64,000 nt of DNA from an uncultured SAR116 cluster alpha proteobacterium (GCA_902622515.1 CACNQE010000004.1:62001-126000); one strand, 5' to 3'. Numbered from the stretch's first letter, positions 9,592 through 18,847 are shown. Made by a program: numbers and translations. Notes: generated from the letters alone by a model not told the origin.

Positions 9592-11313
9592 TTAAAACGC
9601 TTTTTCTAATTTACTTATATAAAGTCGTAAAGTTCTTGCTTGGTCAGAATCTGCTGGTATATGATTTAAAATATCGAACCAATGCCTTATCGCTTCTTCG
9701 TTATTTCCAATTTGTCGAGAATATTCACCTTGTAGAAATTTTATTGGATATGTTTTTTTTAAACTAATTGGAAGCATAGATAATTGTGCTCCAGCAAGGG
9801 CCGTTGATGAAGAAGATGGGTGCGAAAGAAGAGCGAATTCAATCAAAGAAATTCTCTCTTCATCTGAGTTAATAGCATAAGTAGCAGATATAAGAACATT
9901 GTCAGCCTGATTAGGTTTGTCTACCAAAAGATAGGATTGTGCAAGTTTTAGCCAACCATCGAAATTATCTGGCTCTTCTTGCAATTTTGATGAAAGTCGT
10001 TCAATCATTTTATTAATAAATTGGTTCTGCTCATTCTGCGACAAATCTGAAAATTGAGATAGTTTTTTTTCAAATATCTCCTTATTGACATCTATTAAAT
10101 TATTTTGGCTTTCAAGATCATCAATATTTACATCAGGAACATTTAAAAAGGTAAGGTTTGGTATTTCTATTTTGGCTAATTCTGCTGCCTGCTCAACATC
10201 AGATTTCAACCTATCTGCTAGAGGCGAGTTTGGCAAAATCTGCCTTGCTGTTGATTGCCAATAACTAATAGCTTCTTTTAGTTCTCCTTTTTGTGATAAT
10301 TCTAAGCCATGTAAATAAAGAGCGCGAATATTTTTTGGGTCACTTTGTAGAACTTCTGAAATGAGTTTTGATGCCAGCTTTGTCACTTGACCATCAGCTT
10401 GCCTTGTAAGCGTCTCTGCTAGTTGAGATTTAATTCTCGTGTCTCCTTCGCTTAACAATAATGCTTTTTTAAGGGCATTTATCTCATCTTCAATCGAACC
10501 AATTTGAGAAGCCGTTGCTGCTAACATGAATTGTGCGGATAAACTATCTGGGTTTTTTTCAACACGTCTTTTAGCTTCTTTAAAGGATTTGAGAGCTAAT
10601 TGATTTTTTTCCAATAGTTCATTTTCTGTTATTGCTCGAAGCGTATTATCATCTGATGGTGAATAATCAATAAGATCTGGCCTGCCTATGCTTAGGTATA
10701 TACCTGCGCTGAGAAGCAAGATAAGAACTGGCAACGCTAGTTTTATAATATTAGGTATTTGTCTACTTTGACCATAGTTTATTTCCTTATCGGTTTTGTT
10801 TTGTTCAAATGTTTTGGTCTTTAAATCTGAAAAAACTTTTGTGTCTGACGATGACTTAGGAAAATTGATTTTTGAGGATAAAAAAAGATTAGCTATCAAT
10901 AATAGGCCAATAGCAAGAATTAGCAGTGGAGCTCCCCAAAGCAAGTAGGTGGCAGGTTCAAAGGGTGGGGTTAGTAAAACAAATTCCCCATATTTTTCTG
11001 CTAAGTCCTGGAAAATCTGATTATCGGTCATGCCATCTTTCAAGTGCTCACGAACTTGTTTTCTTAAATCAATAGCAAGCTCAGCGTCGGATTCATCGAT
11101 TGATTGGTTTTGACAAACAAGACATCGAAGTTTAGCAGAAATATCTCGCGCTCTTCTTTCAAGAATAGTATCGCTCAGCATCTCTTCTGCTGTGATTGCA
11201 AATGCATCTTTTGATACAAAACCAGAAATATTAATCTTATCATTTATGAAGATTGCTATTAATAGGAAAAACAAACTTACAAAGAATTTCTCGATTAAGA
11301 ATAATTTCAACAT
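9592..11313 (-). CDS. ccmH: Fused cytochrome c maturation protein CcmH-CcmI
   Basis: This component of the system I haem-lyase step combines two proteins that are separate in many alphaproteobacteria. Residues 1-150 are CcmH-like: an N-terminal membrane segment, the LRCLVCQ redox motif (C64, C67) that reduces apocytochrome thiols, and a second TM at 123-145. A third TM (about 189-208) starts the CcmI/CycH-like part, whose TPR-rich periplasmic tail (about 230-570) would hold the apocytochrome C-terminus. The frame runs unbroken through both parts. Its ATG overlaps the ccmG stop by one base, so it is the last gene of the ccmEFGH/I unit. Confidence 0.9.
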   Translation of the reverse strand: MLKLFLIEKFFVSLFFLLIAIFINDKINISGFVSKDAFAITAEEMLSDTILERRARDISAKLRCLVCQNQSIDESDAELAIDLRKQVREHLKDGMTDNQIFQDLAEKYGEFVLLTPPFEPATYLLWGAPLLILAIGLLLIANLFLSSKINFPKSSSDTKVFSDLKTKTFEQNKTDKEINYGQSRQIPNIIKLALPVLILLLSAGIYLSIGRPDLIDYSPSDDNTLRAITENELLEKNQLALKSFKEAKRRVEKNPDSLSAQFMLAATASQIGSIEDEINALKKALLLSEGDTRIKSQLAETLTRQADGQVTKLASKLISEVLQSDPKNIRALYLHGLELSQKGELKEAISYWQSTARQILPNSPLADRLKSDVEQAAELAKIEIPNLTFLNVPDVNIDDLESQNNLIDVNKEIFEKKLSQFSDLSQNEQNQFINKMIERLSSKLQEEPDNFDGWLKLAQSYLLVDKPNQADNVLISATYAINSDEERISLIEFALLSHPSSSSTALAGAQLSMLPISLKKTYPIKFLQGEYSRQIGNNEEAIRHWFDILNHIPADSDQARTLRLYISKLEKAF

Positions 11314-11867
11314 TATCTTGTCGTTTCTTTAATAGAAGGGATTAGTAAAGAATTCAAAACTTCATTTGTTATCTCACCAGCATGACGTACAATTATTTTT
11401 CCTTCATTTGAAATTAGAAATGTTTCCGGAATTCCATAAACACCCCAATTAATCGATGTTTTTCCGTCATTATCAAAGCCAATCTTAATAAATGGATCTC
11501 CAAAACGTTCTAAAAAAATGGCTAACTGGTCCGACTTATCTTTATAAGCAACTCCAATTATGGGGATGTGATTGGATAACTTTTCCAGGAAGGGAGCCTC
11601 TTTTTGGCAGGGTGCGCACCAGCTTGCAAAAAAATTAACTGCAAATGGTCCATTCCCCATTAGTTGCTTAAGATCAACTTGTCGTTGAGATGTCGATAAA
11701 GTTGTATCAAATGGAACAAGAATAAGCTCAGGGGCATCTTTGCCAATTAACGGAGAGGGTAGTTGTTCTCTTGCTTGATCTCCATTTAACATTGACATCA
11801 TTGAGACAGCGGAAACGGCTACCAATGCCAAGAAAATCCCAATTGGCAAGAAAAAACGAGCATTCAT
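11313..11867 (-). CDS. ccmG: Thiol:disulfide interchange protein CcmG (DsbE)
   Basis: This membrane-anchored periplasmic thioredoxin keeps apocytochrome c or CcmH reduced before haem attachment. The 184-residue chain has an N-terminal signal-anchor (about 5-25) and a thioredoxin fold. The active site is WCAPC at 83-87, and the GVYGIPETFL segment carries the conserved cis-proline and Glu of the CcmG group. It overlaps ccmF by four bases (ATGA) and ccmH by one, which indicates translational coupling. Confidence 0.95.
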   Translation of the reverse strand: MNARFFLPIGIFLALVAVSAVSMMSMLNGDQAREQLPSPLIGKDAPELILVPFDTTLSTSQRQVDLKQLMGNGPFAVNFFASWCAPCQKEAPFLEKLSNHIPIIGVAYKDKSDQLAIFLERFGDPFIKIGFDNDGKTSINWGVYGIPETFLISNEGKIIVRHAGEITNEVLNSLLIPSIKETTR

Positions 11868-13822
11868 GATTGTAGAGCTTTTTTAGATTTTTTTTGGTAA
11901 TTAATATTTTTTAGTGCTGACACTGCTGCCCCTGATGCCATCAACAATACACCAAACCAAATCCATGATACAAATGGCTTGCGATATAGCCTAATGGTAT
12001 ATCCATCTGTTTGATTACCATCACCAAGTACTGCATAATAATCATGTGTCAGTTTTTGGCGTATTGCAGCCTCTGTAGTTGTCTCTCTCTCTACGGGATA
12101 AATCCTTTTTTCCGGATTTAAGGTTCCGATATAGTTGTCCTGACCATCAATAATGTGGAGTGTTGCAACCAGAGCTTCATAATTACTTCCTGTCCTTGTA
12201 GATATTGACTTCAGCTCTGCTTTGTTAGCACCAATTTGAATTTGTTCTCCTATTCGCATACGAGCGACAGTCTCATTTGTAAAAACACTCTCTCCAAGAG
12301 CGCCAATTAGAAAAATAACAACACCAAAGTGTGCTATCCACATACTCCATTGCAAATGAATAAGACGTTGCCAAAAATCAGATTTATTGTTTCGCTTTAA
12401 TGTGCGAACCTTAATCACCAGGTCACATACGATTGTTGCACCAAGCCAGGTAACAGTCGAAATGCCTGCAATGGCTCCTATAGATAAAACGGTGCTTGCT
12501 TGGACAACAAAAACGATTGTAAGAGCTGTAATGCCAATTCCAAACATCCAAATTTGTTTTGTTTTGCGCATTAAGCCTTGTTTCCAAACCATAAAGGGAC
12601 CAACGCCCATAATTATTACAAGCAGACCCATTATTGGATTAAAGGTTGCTTCAAAAAAAGGAGGTCCTACTGTGATTTTCATTCCCGTAGTCATTTCGAG
12701 TGCGATTGGGTAAAACGTTCCAATCAAGACGACAATAGTGGCACAAATTAGCAGAAAATTATTGGCTATTAATGCTGTTTCCCTACTCACTAAAACCAAG
12801 GGCCCATCTGTTTTTAACTTTGGGCCACGAATTGCGAATAGTATCAACGGCGGTCCGATAGAGATAATGAGAATTCCTAAAATAAATAATCCTCTTGTTG
12901 GGTCTGAGGCAAAGCTGTGGACCGATGTTAGAAGTCCAGAGCGAACAATGAATGTTCCAAGCAATGACAATGAAAACCCAATAATCGCTAGCAGAACAGT
13001 CCAACTTTTGAGTTGTTCTCGTTGCTCAACTACTATTACAGAATGCAATAAAGCAGTTGCAGCAAGCCATGGCATCAGAGATGCATTTTCAACTGGATCC
13101 CAAAACCACCAGCCCCCCCATCCGAGCTCGTAATATGCCCACCAACTTCCAAGGCCAATACCAAGCGTTAGTGCGCACCATGCTATTTGCACCCAGACAC
13201 GCATATACCGGGCCCAGTTTTTATCAAATCTATTTGTTAAAAGAGCAGCCACTGCAAATGAAAAGGCGAGTGATAATCCAACATAACCAACGTATAACGT
13301 TGGTGGGTGAAGCGCTAGCCCAATATCCTGCAACACAGGGTTCAAACCATTGCCGTTTAATGGGATATTCGATAGTCTCTCAAACGGGTTAGAAGTAAAA
13401 AGACAAAAAGCCAAAAATGCAGAACCAATAGAACCTTGAATGCCAAGTATCCAAGATTTTTGTGATATTGGCATTGTTTTTTGTGTAAGCGCTAACCCGG
13501 CGCCAAAAATGGATAAAATCAAAATCCACATTAACAGTGAGCCTTCATGGTTACCCCAAGTACCGGATATTTTATAGATTATTGGTTTTGAAGAATGGGA
13601 ATGCTCAGCTACAAGAGCTACTGAAAAATCGGAGACAATAAATGCCCAAACGAGACTCACGAAAGAGAGTAAAACGCAAATCGCATTCAATAATGTCATT
13701 TTTAGGGTGATTGAGTGCAACTGCTTAAAATTGGAGTTTGATGCAAAAATAGGAAAAACAAATTGGCTAACTGATAAAACAAAAGCGAGCACCAAACAAA
13801 AATGTCCCAACTCGACAATCAT
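11864..13822 (-). CDS. ccmF: Cytochrome c haem lyase subunit CcmF
   Basis: CcmF is the large polytopic inner-membrane protein that receives haem from holo-CcmE and, with CcmH/I, ligates it to apocytochrome c. The 652-residue chain has about a dozen or more hydrophobic segments. The tryptophan-rich WWD signature (WGGWWFWDPVENA) lies at about 235-247, with WGNHEGS at 89-95 and the LHPPTLYVGY histidine segment near 171-180. The start MIVELGHF is typical. It shares ATGA with the ccmE stop and with the ccmG start. Confidence 0.97.
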   Translation of the reverse strand: MIVELGHFCLVLAFVLSVSQFVFPIFASNSNFKQLHSITLKMTLLNAICVLLSFVSLVWAFIVSDFSVALVAEHSHSSKPIIYKISGTWGNHEGSLLMWILILSIFGAGLALTQKTMPISQKSWILGIQGSIGSAFLAFCLFTSNPFERLSNIPLNGNGLNPVLQDIGLALHPPTLYVGYVGLSLAFSFAVAALLTNRFDKNWARYMRVWVQIAWCALTLGIGLGSWWAYYELGWGGWWFWDPVENASLMPWLAATALLHSVIVVEQREQLKSWTVLLAIIGFSLSLLGTFIVRSGLLTSVHSFASDPTRGLFILGILIISIGPPLILFAIRGPKLKTDGPLVLVSRETALIANNFLLICATIVVLIGTFYPIALEMTTGMKITVGPPFFEATFNPIMGLLVIIMGVGPFMVWKQGLMRKTKQIWMFGIGITALTIVFVVQASTVLSIGAIAGISTVTWLGATIVCDLVIKVRTLKRNNKSDFWQRLIHLQWSMWIAHFGVVIFLIGALGESVFTNETVARMRIGEQIQIGANKAELKSISTRTGSNYEALVATLHIIDGQDNYIGTLNPEKRIYPVERETTTEAAIRQKLTHDYYAVLGDGNQTDGYTIRLYRKPFVSWIWFGVLLMASGAAVSALKNINYQKKSKKALQS

Positions 13823-14253
13823 CTGCTCGTATCCCCTTGCCAGACGCCTTGTTCTTTTAGCTTGTCTGCAACCTCACGGGGCATATATTTTTCATCATGC
13901 TTTGCCATTACTACGTTCGCTTTAAAAAATTTGTTTTCGAATTTGCCTTCTGCTATGACGCCTTGACCATCGCGAAAAATATCAGGAAGTGCGCCTGTGT
14001 AAATTACTATCTGCTGACTGGTCGCATCTTCTATGATAAAACGTGTAGTTAAGCCGTTAATATTTATACTGTCTTTTTTCACCAACCCTCCAATACGAAT
14101 AGAGCTACTACCAATTTCTGACCTGTCTAATTCTGAGGGTGTATAGAAGTAAACAATATTTTCTTCTAGGGCTGAAAGTGTCAGTACAGCTGCTAATATG
14201 AGAAAAGCTGCGGCCACACAAAAAAGTATTAATCTATTCGATTTCGGCGACAT
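13819..14253 (-). CDS. ccmE: Cytochrome c-type biogenesis haem chaperone CcmE
   Basis: CcmE is the periplasmic haem chaperone that binds haem covalently and passes it to CcmF. The 144-residue protein has an N-terminal membrane anchor (about 8-28) and an OB-fold. The haem-binding histidine is H119 in AKHDEKYMP, with Y123 as the likely iron ligand. It is the first gene of the ccmE-F-G-H/I unit. The ccmABCD genes that load CcmE are not in this window. Confidence 0.96.
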   Translation of the reverse strand: MSPKSNRLILFCVAAAFLILAAVLTLSALEENIVYFYTPSELDRSEIGSSSIRIGGLVKKDSININGLTTRFIIEDATSQQIVIYTGALPDIFRDGQGVIAEGKFENKFFKANVVMAKHDEKYMPREVADKLKEQGVWQGDTSR

Positions 14254-14662
14254 TTTTATCTCTTTTTAATTTATGTCCAATAAAATTTTGCAAATGACAC
14301 CTACATTAAAAACGGGGTATGTTATTACCAAAAAGAAGCCTCTTTTTAATAAATTAAAGTAATGAGATTGTTCATTGATTCAAGTGCAATGCGGCACTAT
14401 TTCACATGGTAATTTGAAATAAGAAAAAGTGTATATAAGGCAGTATAAAAGAATTTAGCCTTACTGACATTCTTGAAATAACAAATTAAATTAATGTTAG
14501 AATTTAAAAAAAAATTTTATAAAAATATGGAAAGAAGAAAATAATTTTATTTTTTTTGCTTAAATATTTAAAAATTAAAAAAACATTCTATATATCCACC
14601 AACTAGGAAACTTACAAATGTATTTTTCAGATTATGTAATTGATATTATGAAGAGAATTTAA
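14254..14662 (+). other. AT-rich divergent intergenic region between ccmE and the sulfur cassette
   Basis: This is a 409-base non-coding stretch. From about 14480 to 14640 it is very rich in A and T, with long A and T runs that could bend DNA. It should hold the promoters of both the ccm unit (minus) and the rhodanese-YeeE unit (plus). I could not assign boxes with confidence, and I see no RNA gene or credible small coding frame. Confidence 0.5.
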
Positions 14663-15637
14663 ATGAGAACTTTACTTAAAACTTTATTTTTCTGTTTTAC
14701 TACGGCTGTTTTAACAATATTCAATGTTGGCATCACCTTTGCAGCATCACCATTGGTTTCAGTGGATTGGCTATCGAAAAACCTTCAAGATCCTGAATTA
14801 GTTATTATTGATCTACGTAATTCACTGGATGGCGGTGGACATGAGACGTTCATAGAGGGCCATATCCCAGGTTCAATCCATTCAGATTATATGAAAGCGG
14901 GATGGCGCGTAGCTAGAAACGATATCCCTGGCTTAATTCCTTCAGAGGAACAATTTCAGACACTCGCACGCTCATTAGGCGTAAACCAAAACTCTCATGT
15001 GATAATCGTTCCAGCGGGTGTGTCGTCAACAGATTTTGGCTCTTCTGCCAGAGCGTATTGGACATTTAAATCATTCGGGCACGAAAAAGTATCTATCTTA
15101 AATGGTGGTTGGACAAACTGGAATGAGACCTATCCAGCTCAAATTGAAAGAGGAAATCCATTAGCTCCTAGGAAAGGCAACTTCATCGCTTTGTTAACAA
15201 CTGAAGACTACATTGATACAAACGGAGTGGAGCAAATCGTAATGGATAAAACCGCCAATACCATACTTCTTGATGGGAGACCTGAAAAGCAGTTTTGGGG
15301 AGAGGAAAAACACCCGAAGGTTTTAGCGACCGGACATATTCCTGGAGCAATCCTTTTAACCCAATCAAATGCCTATGACGAAATCAACAATAAGTTAAAA
15401 CCAACAAATATGTTGAATGAAATTTATAGTGATATGCAAAGCAAGCCAGTTGTGAGTTATTGTAACACTGGTCATTGGGCTGCTATGAATTGGTTTGTGT
15501 TATCGGAAATTCTTGGTAATGAAAACGTCACTTTATACGATGGCTCAATGGTGGAGTGGACAAAAGACTCAAACCGTCCATTAATCAAGGAGAAATCTAA
15601 TTTTACTAAAATTAAAGAATTCTTCCGTCTTGGATAA
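14663..15637 (+). CDS. Secreted two-domain rhodanese (thiosulfate/3-mercaptopyruvate sulfurtransferase)
   Basis: This sulfurtransferase moves sulfane sulfur from a donor such as thiosulfate to a thiol or cyanide acceptor. The 324-residue chain starts with a clear signal peptide (about 1-28, hydrophobic core 8-26), so it should act in the periplasm. It has two rhodanese domains. The N-terminal one (about 30-155) is structural. The C-terminal one (about 175-310) carries the active-site loop C-N-T-G-H-W with catalytic C267. It overlaps the downstream YeeE/YedE gene by eight bases, which suggests joint handling of thiosulfate or persulfide. Donor specificity cannot be read from the loop alone. 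Confidence 0.92.
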   Translation: MRTLLKTLFFCFTTAVLTIFNVGITFAASPLVSVDWLSKNLQDPELVIIDLRNSLDGGGHETFIEGHIPGSIHSDYMKAGWRVARNDIPGLIPSEEQFQTLARSLGVNQNSHVIIVPAGVSSTDFGSSARAYWTFKSFGHEKVSILNGGWTNWNETYPAQIERGNPLAPRKGNFIALLTTEDYIDTNGVEQIVMDKTANTILLDGRPEKQFWGEEKHPKVLATGHIPGAILLTQSNAYDEINNKLKPTNMLNEIYSDMQSKPVVSYCNTGHWAAMNWFVLSEILGNENVTLYDGSMVEWTKDSNRPLIKEKSNFTKIKEFFRLG

Positions 15638-16781
15638 GTTTTTAAAACTCAATGTTTTCGAATATCAAACCTTTAGTCTAAAATTGGGTGGTAAAAAAGA
15701 TAATAGTCTTTTATGTCTCCTCGGCGTTATAGCGGCAATAATTGCAGCTTTTGTGGCTATTGATACTGGAAGTAGAGGATTAAGCCTTTTTTTCATTGGT
15801 GGATTATTGGGGATCACATTTCTATATTTTCAATATGGATTTGCTTCCGGCTGGCGAAAATTAATTACTCGAGGTGATACCCGCCCAATTGGGTATCACT
15901 TTGTTTTAGTTGGTTTCTGTAGCCTAGTATATTTACCGATAAGTTACCTGGGACTGGGCTCTTCAGGCAGTTTTGCGCCAATATCCATTTCACTTTTGCT
16001 TGGGTCATTCATATTCGGAATAGGGATGCAGCTTGCAAATGGTTGTGGATCTGGTGTGCTGTTTACCTATGGTAGCGGTTCTGCACGAATGATTTTTGCA
16101 TTACCAGGGTTCATAATAGGGTCAGTTATTGGAAGTCTAATTTTGCCCACAATTTTAAATTTGGGTGCCTTAAACCCAATTGTTATTGGTGGGTCTTCAA
16201 GTTTACTTATTTATTATATATTAAATTCCTTTTTAATTTTTGGCGTGGCAGTCATTTTTTTCACAATCGCCATAAAGTCTGGGCAAAAATTGAGTATAAA
16301 TTGGCTTATTGGAACATCACTGATTTCTCTCTTATGCATTCTTGTTTTCATCATTTCTGGACACCCTTGGGGTGTAACATTTGGGTTTACCGTTTGGGGC
16401 GGCAAGATAGCTATGTTAGCAGGAATTCCCATTGATAAAACCGCATTCTGGCAATGGCCTGGGCCAGCCTTAGCGTTGAAGCAATCTGTTTTTGCAGATG
16501 TCAGTAGCCTGATGAATTTCGGTATGATTATTGGGGCAGGTTTCTGTGCAGCCGTAACGGCGAGTTTTGCTAACCAGCCATGGCCGCCCATCCGTCAATT
16601 AGTAGCTGCAATAATTGGTGGTCTGTTAATGGGCGTAGGGGCGAGATTAGGTTTTGGCTGCAATATTGGTGCTTTTGTTGCTGGTATTTCTTCTGGCAGC
16701 TTACATGGCTGGTTATGGGCATTTTTTGCTTTGCTTGGAAGTTGGGTAGGCATAAAAACTAGGCCTTATTTTGGATTTTAA
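15630..16781 (+). CDS. YeeE/YedE family thiosulfate permease-like protein
   Basis: This 383-residue inner-membrane protein has about nine to ten hydrophobic segments and the sulfur-transport repeats of the YeeE/YedE (TsuA) family. The first signature is LANGCGSG with C139, and the second is GFGCNIGAF with C344. In characterised TsuA, such cysteines line the path that relays thiosulfate. Translation starts at TTG, overlapping the last codons of the rhodanese by eight bases; no ATG fits upstream of residue 133. The pairing with a secreted rhodanese and a cysteine peptide suggests uptake or relay of sulfane sulfur. Confidence 0.88.
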   Translation: MDKFLKLNVFEYQTFSLKLGGKKDNSLLCLLGVIAAIIAAFVAIDTGSRGLSLFFIGGLLGITFLYFQYGFASGWRKLITRGDTRPIGYHFVLVGFCSLVYLPISYLGLGSSGSFAPISISLLLGSFIFGIGMQLANGCGSGVLFTYGSGSARMIFALPGFIIGSVIGSLILPTILNLGALNPIVIGGSSSLLIYYILNSFLIFGVAVIFFTIAIKSGQKLSINWLIGTSLISLLCILVFIISGHPWGVTFGFTVWGGKIAMLAGIPIDKTAFWQWPGPALALKQSVFADVSSLMNFGMIIGAGFCAAVTASFANQPWPPIRQLVAAIIGGLLMGVGARLGFGCNIGAFVAGISSGSLHGWLWAFFALLGSWVGIKTRPYFGF

Positions 16782-16786
16782 AGCAG

Positions 16787-16945
16787 ATGTTTAAATCCCC
16801 CAGAAATACACATGTGCTTTTGCTTTTACTAATATTTCTTCTTAGTAGTTTGGATCATTTAACAAGCCCTGTTACTAAAAGCCTAGCAGCTCCTGCGGAT
16901 AACGCAACGGCTTGTGCGCCATGCGGTGCGCCATGTCCAGAATAA
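16787..16945 (+). CDS. Small secreted cysteine peptide, unrecognised family
   Basis: This is a 52-codon frame starting five bases after the YeeE/YedE stop. It has positive residues K3 and R6, a leucine-rich hydrophobic stretch at 10-22, and a plausible signal peptidase site near S-L-A-A (32-35). The mature tail would be about 17 residues ending C-A-P-C-G-A-P-C-P-E, with cysteines at 43, 46 and 50. It could alternatively stay membrane-anchored. The tight spacing suggests translational coupling. I do not recognise the family. A role as a periplasmic sulfur or metal carrier for the adjacent transporter is a guess. Confidence 0.65.
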   Translation: MFKSPRNTHVLLLLLIFLLSSLDHLTSPVTKSLAAPADNATACAPCGAPCPE

Positions 16946-17110
16946 ACCATCCTTAAAATTAAATAATATATCAAGTTTATACCTCATTTTAATATCCTCA
17001 ACTTTCCCAATTTATTTTGAGCGGTTAAAGCTAAATCACATTGACCTCTGAATTTAAAATGGGCATTTATTAATTAAATCCATCTTCTATTTACAAAAGT
17101 TAAAAATAAA

Positions 17111-18037
17111 ATGTTAGTTCCTATTTTTCATCATTATCCGCAATCGCCAATAGCAGAAAAAATTCGGATGACATTCGGTATAATGGGTCTTGATTGGTAC
17201 TCTGTCCAAATACCACGTATTCCTCCGAAGCCACTGTTGACCCCACTTACTGGCGGATATCGGAGAACACCTGTCTTGCAAGTGGGCGCAGATATATTTT
17301 GTGATAGTCAGTGTATAGCTTTTCAACTTGGTAAGCTAAAAAGCGAGAAAGTGGCATATCTGTCATCCAATAGGGCGTTAGAGTTAATTTTAGGAAGTTT
17401 TGGAGAAAATATTTTATTTAAACTTACAGTAAGGATAGTACTGACCACGTCTATGGGAGTGGCGCCTGAAGATTTTATCAAAGATAGGAGTTCTCTGTAT
17501 TTCGAGCCTGGATGGACAGTTGAAGAGATGCAGAACTCTCTTCCAAGTGTTCTTTTACAATTGCAATCAGCGTTTGAGCTTATAAATCATCATCTCACAT
17601 CACACGGTCCTTATATGAATGGAAACAATCCAAGCTATGCAGATGCGGTAATACAACATTGTGTGTGGTTTCTATGTGGAAGATGGGATGGAGGTGATAG
17701 TTTTATTGCTCCCTTCAAAGCAATTATTAAACATCGTGATCTAATAACCCAAATGGGACATGGTTCTTTCATTGATTGTGCACCGGAGGAAGCATTAAAA
17801 ATAGCTAGAAACCATATTTCCACTGCCCCTAGCGGAATAAATTGTGCCTATACTGGAAAGTTAAAAATAGGAGAACGGGTTCTTATAAGGCCAAACGGCA
17901 AAACATCTGACCCCGATGTGATGGGGATTTTACGATATTTGGACCAAAATATTATTATTATAGATTATGAACATGAAGATGTTGGAATGGTTTCAATTCA
18001 TTTCCCAGTATTGGGGTATCAGTTGTCAGCCCTTTAA
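17111..18037 (+). CDS. Glutathione S-transferase family protein with extra C-terminal domain
   Basis: This is a 308-residue soluble protein. Residues 1-80 form a thioredoxin-like GST N-domain: the strand LVPIFHHYPQSPIAEKIR is followed by the RTPVLQV cis-proline strand and FCDSQCIA, which would contact the glutathione glutamyl group. A helical GST C-domain covers about 90-235. Beyond it, residues 240-308 form a small beta-rich extension (GERVLIRPNG) not found in ordinary GSTs. Substrate and reaction cannot be stated. It stands alone between the sulfur cassette and the septation-like gene. Confidence 0.75.
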   Translation: MLVPIFHHYPQSPIAEKIRMTFGIMGLDWYSVQIPRIPPKPLLTPLTGGYRRTPVLQVGADIFCDSQCIAFQLGKLKSEKVAYLSSNRALELILGSFGENILFKLTVRIVLTTSMGVAPEDFIKDRSSLYFEPGWTVEEMQNSLPSVLLQLQSAFELINHHLTSHGPYMNGNNPSYADAVIQHCVWFLCGRWDGGDSFIAPFKAIIKHRDLITQMGHGSFIDCAPEEALKIARNHISTAPSGINCAYTGKLKIGERVLIRPNGKTSDPDVMGILRYLDQNIIIIDYEHEDVGMVSIHFPVLGYQLSAL

Positions 18038-18086
18038 ATTAAATGAGCTCTCAAAATATCTCAAATTGAGACCAAAATTTATATAT

Positions 18087-18659
18087 TTAGTCAGACCTTG
18101 GTACTTTGCCCTTGATAGTTAGAGGTATAAGAGATGCCATGAATAAAGCCGTTGCTGGTGCGAAGATGAACACTTTCACGATCACCCAACCCTCATCATC
18201 GAGCAGTCTCCATGCGAATTCATTTGCGATCGCTAGACAAAGAAAAAATATTGACCATCGCATAGAGAGTTGCATCCATGTATAATGATTAAGAGAGAAT
18301 TGCTTTCCAAAGAATAATTTCATCACAGGATAGTTTCTAGCCCAGCCTAGTAACAATAAAAATGCAAACGCAATGTTAAATAAACTAGCTTGAATTTTTA
18401 TAAAAAAAGTTTCCTCCGTGATAAATGCTATTGAAACAAATAATATTGAAATGATGGTCGAAAATAGTGGAAAAAATAAAATCGATTTATCTTTAGCAAA
18501 TTGAAAAAAAATAAGGATAGCGGAGGCTAAGATAGCAGCAGCTGCGCCGATATGTAATGAGTAGAAAGATGTACCTATAAAAAGTGCAGCTAGAGGTGCG
18601 GTCTCCACCAAAACGGAAACAAACGGCTTTGCGGTTATATAAAATTTCCTTATTTTCAT
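18087..18659 (-). CDS. Inner membrane septation protein A family (IspZ/YciB)
   Basis: This 190-residue integral membrane protein has about five to six hydrophobic helices. It contains FGKQFSLNHYTWMQLSMRW followed by ANEFAWR, which match the conserved core of the septation protein A / YciB family. That family is linked to cell-envelope integrity and division, though its molecular activity is not settled. The gene is transcribed alone, convergent with the GST-like gene and divergent from phhB. Confidence 0.85.
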   Translation of the reverse strand: MKIRKFYITAKPFVSVLVETAPLAALFIGTSFYSLHIGAAAAILASAILIFFQFAKDKSILFFPLFSTIISILFVSIAFITEETFFIKIQASLFNIAFAFLLLLGWARNYPVMKLFFGKQFSLNHYTWMQLSMRWSIFFLCLAIANEFAWRLLDDEGWVIVKVFIFAPATALFMASLIPLTIKGKVPRSD

Positions 18660-18847
18660 AGTATTTTATTTAATTCTGAAATCAAAAAAAGGAAGAAGCC
18701 TGATAAATTTGATTTAATTATGTCTTTTTTTGAATGTGTTTTTTAATAAATGGTGTGTGTTATGCTAATTTAATTTAGCAAACTTAGGAATATACTTGTC
18801 ATATAAGTTGCTGCGTGTGATAAATTGCATAGTTGAAGTAAAAAAAT

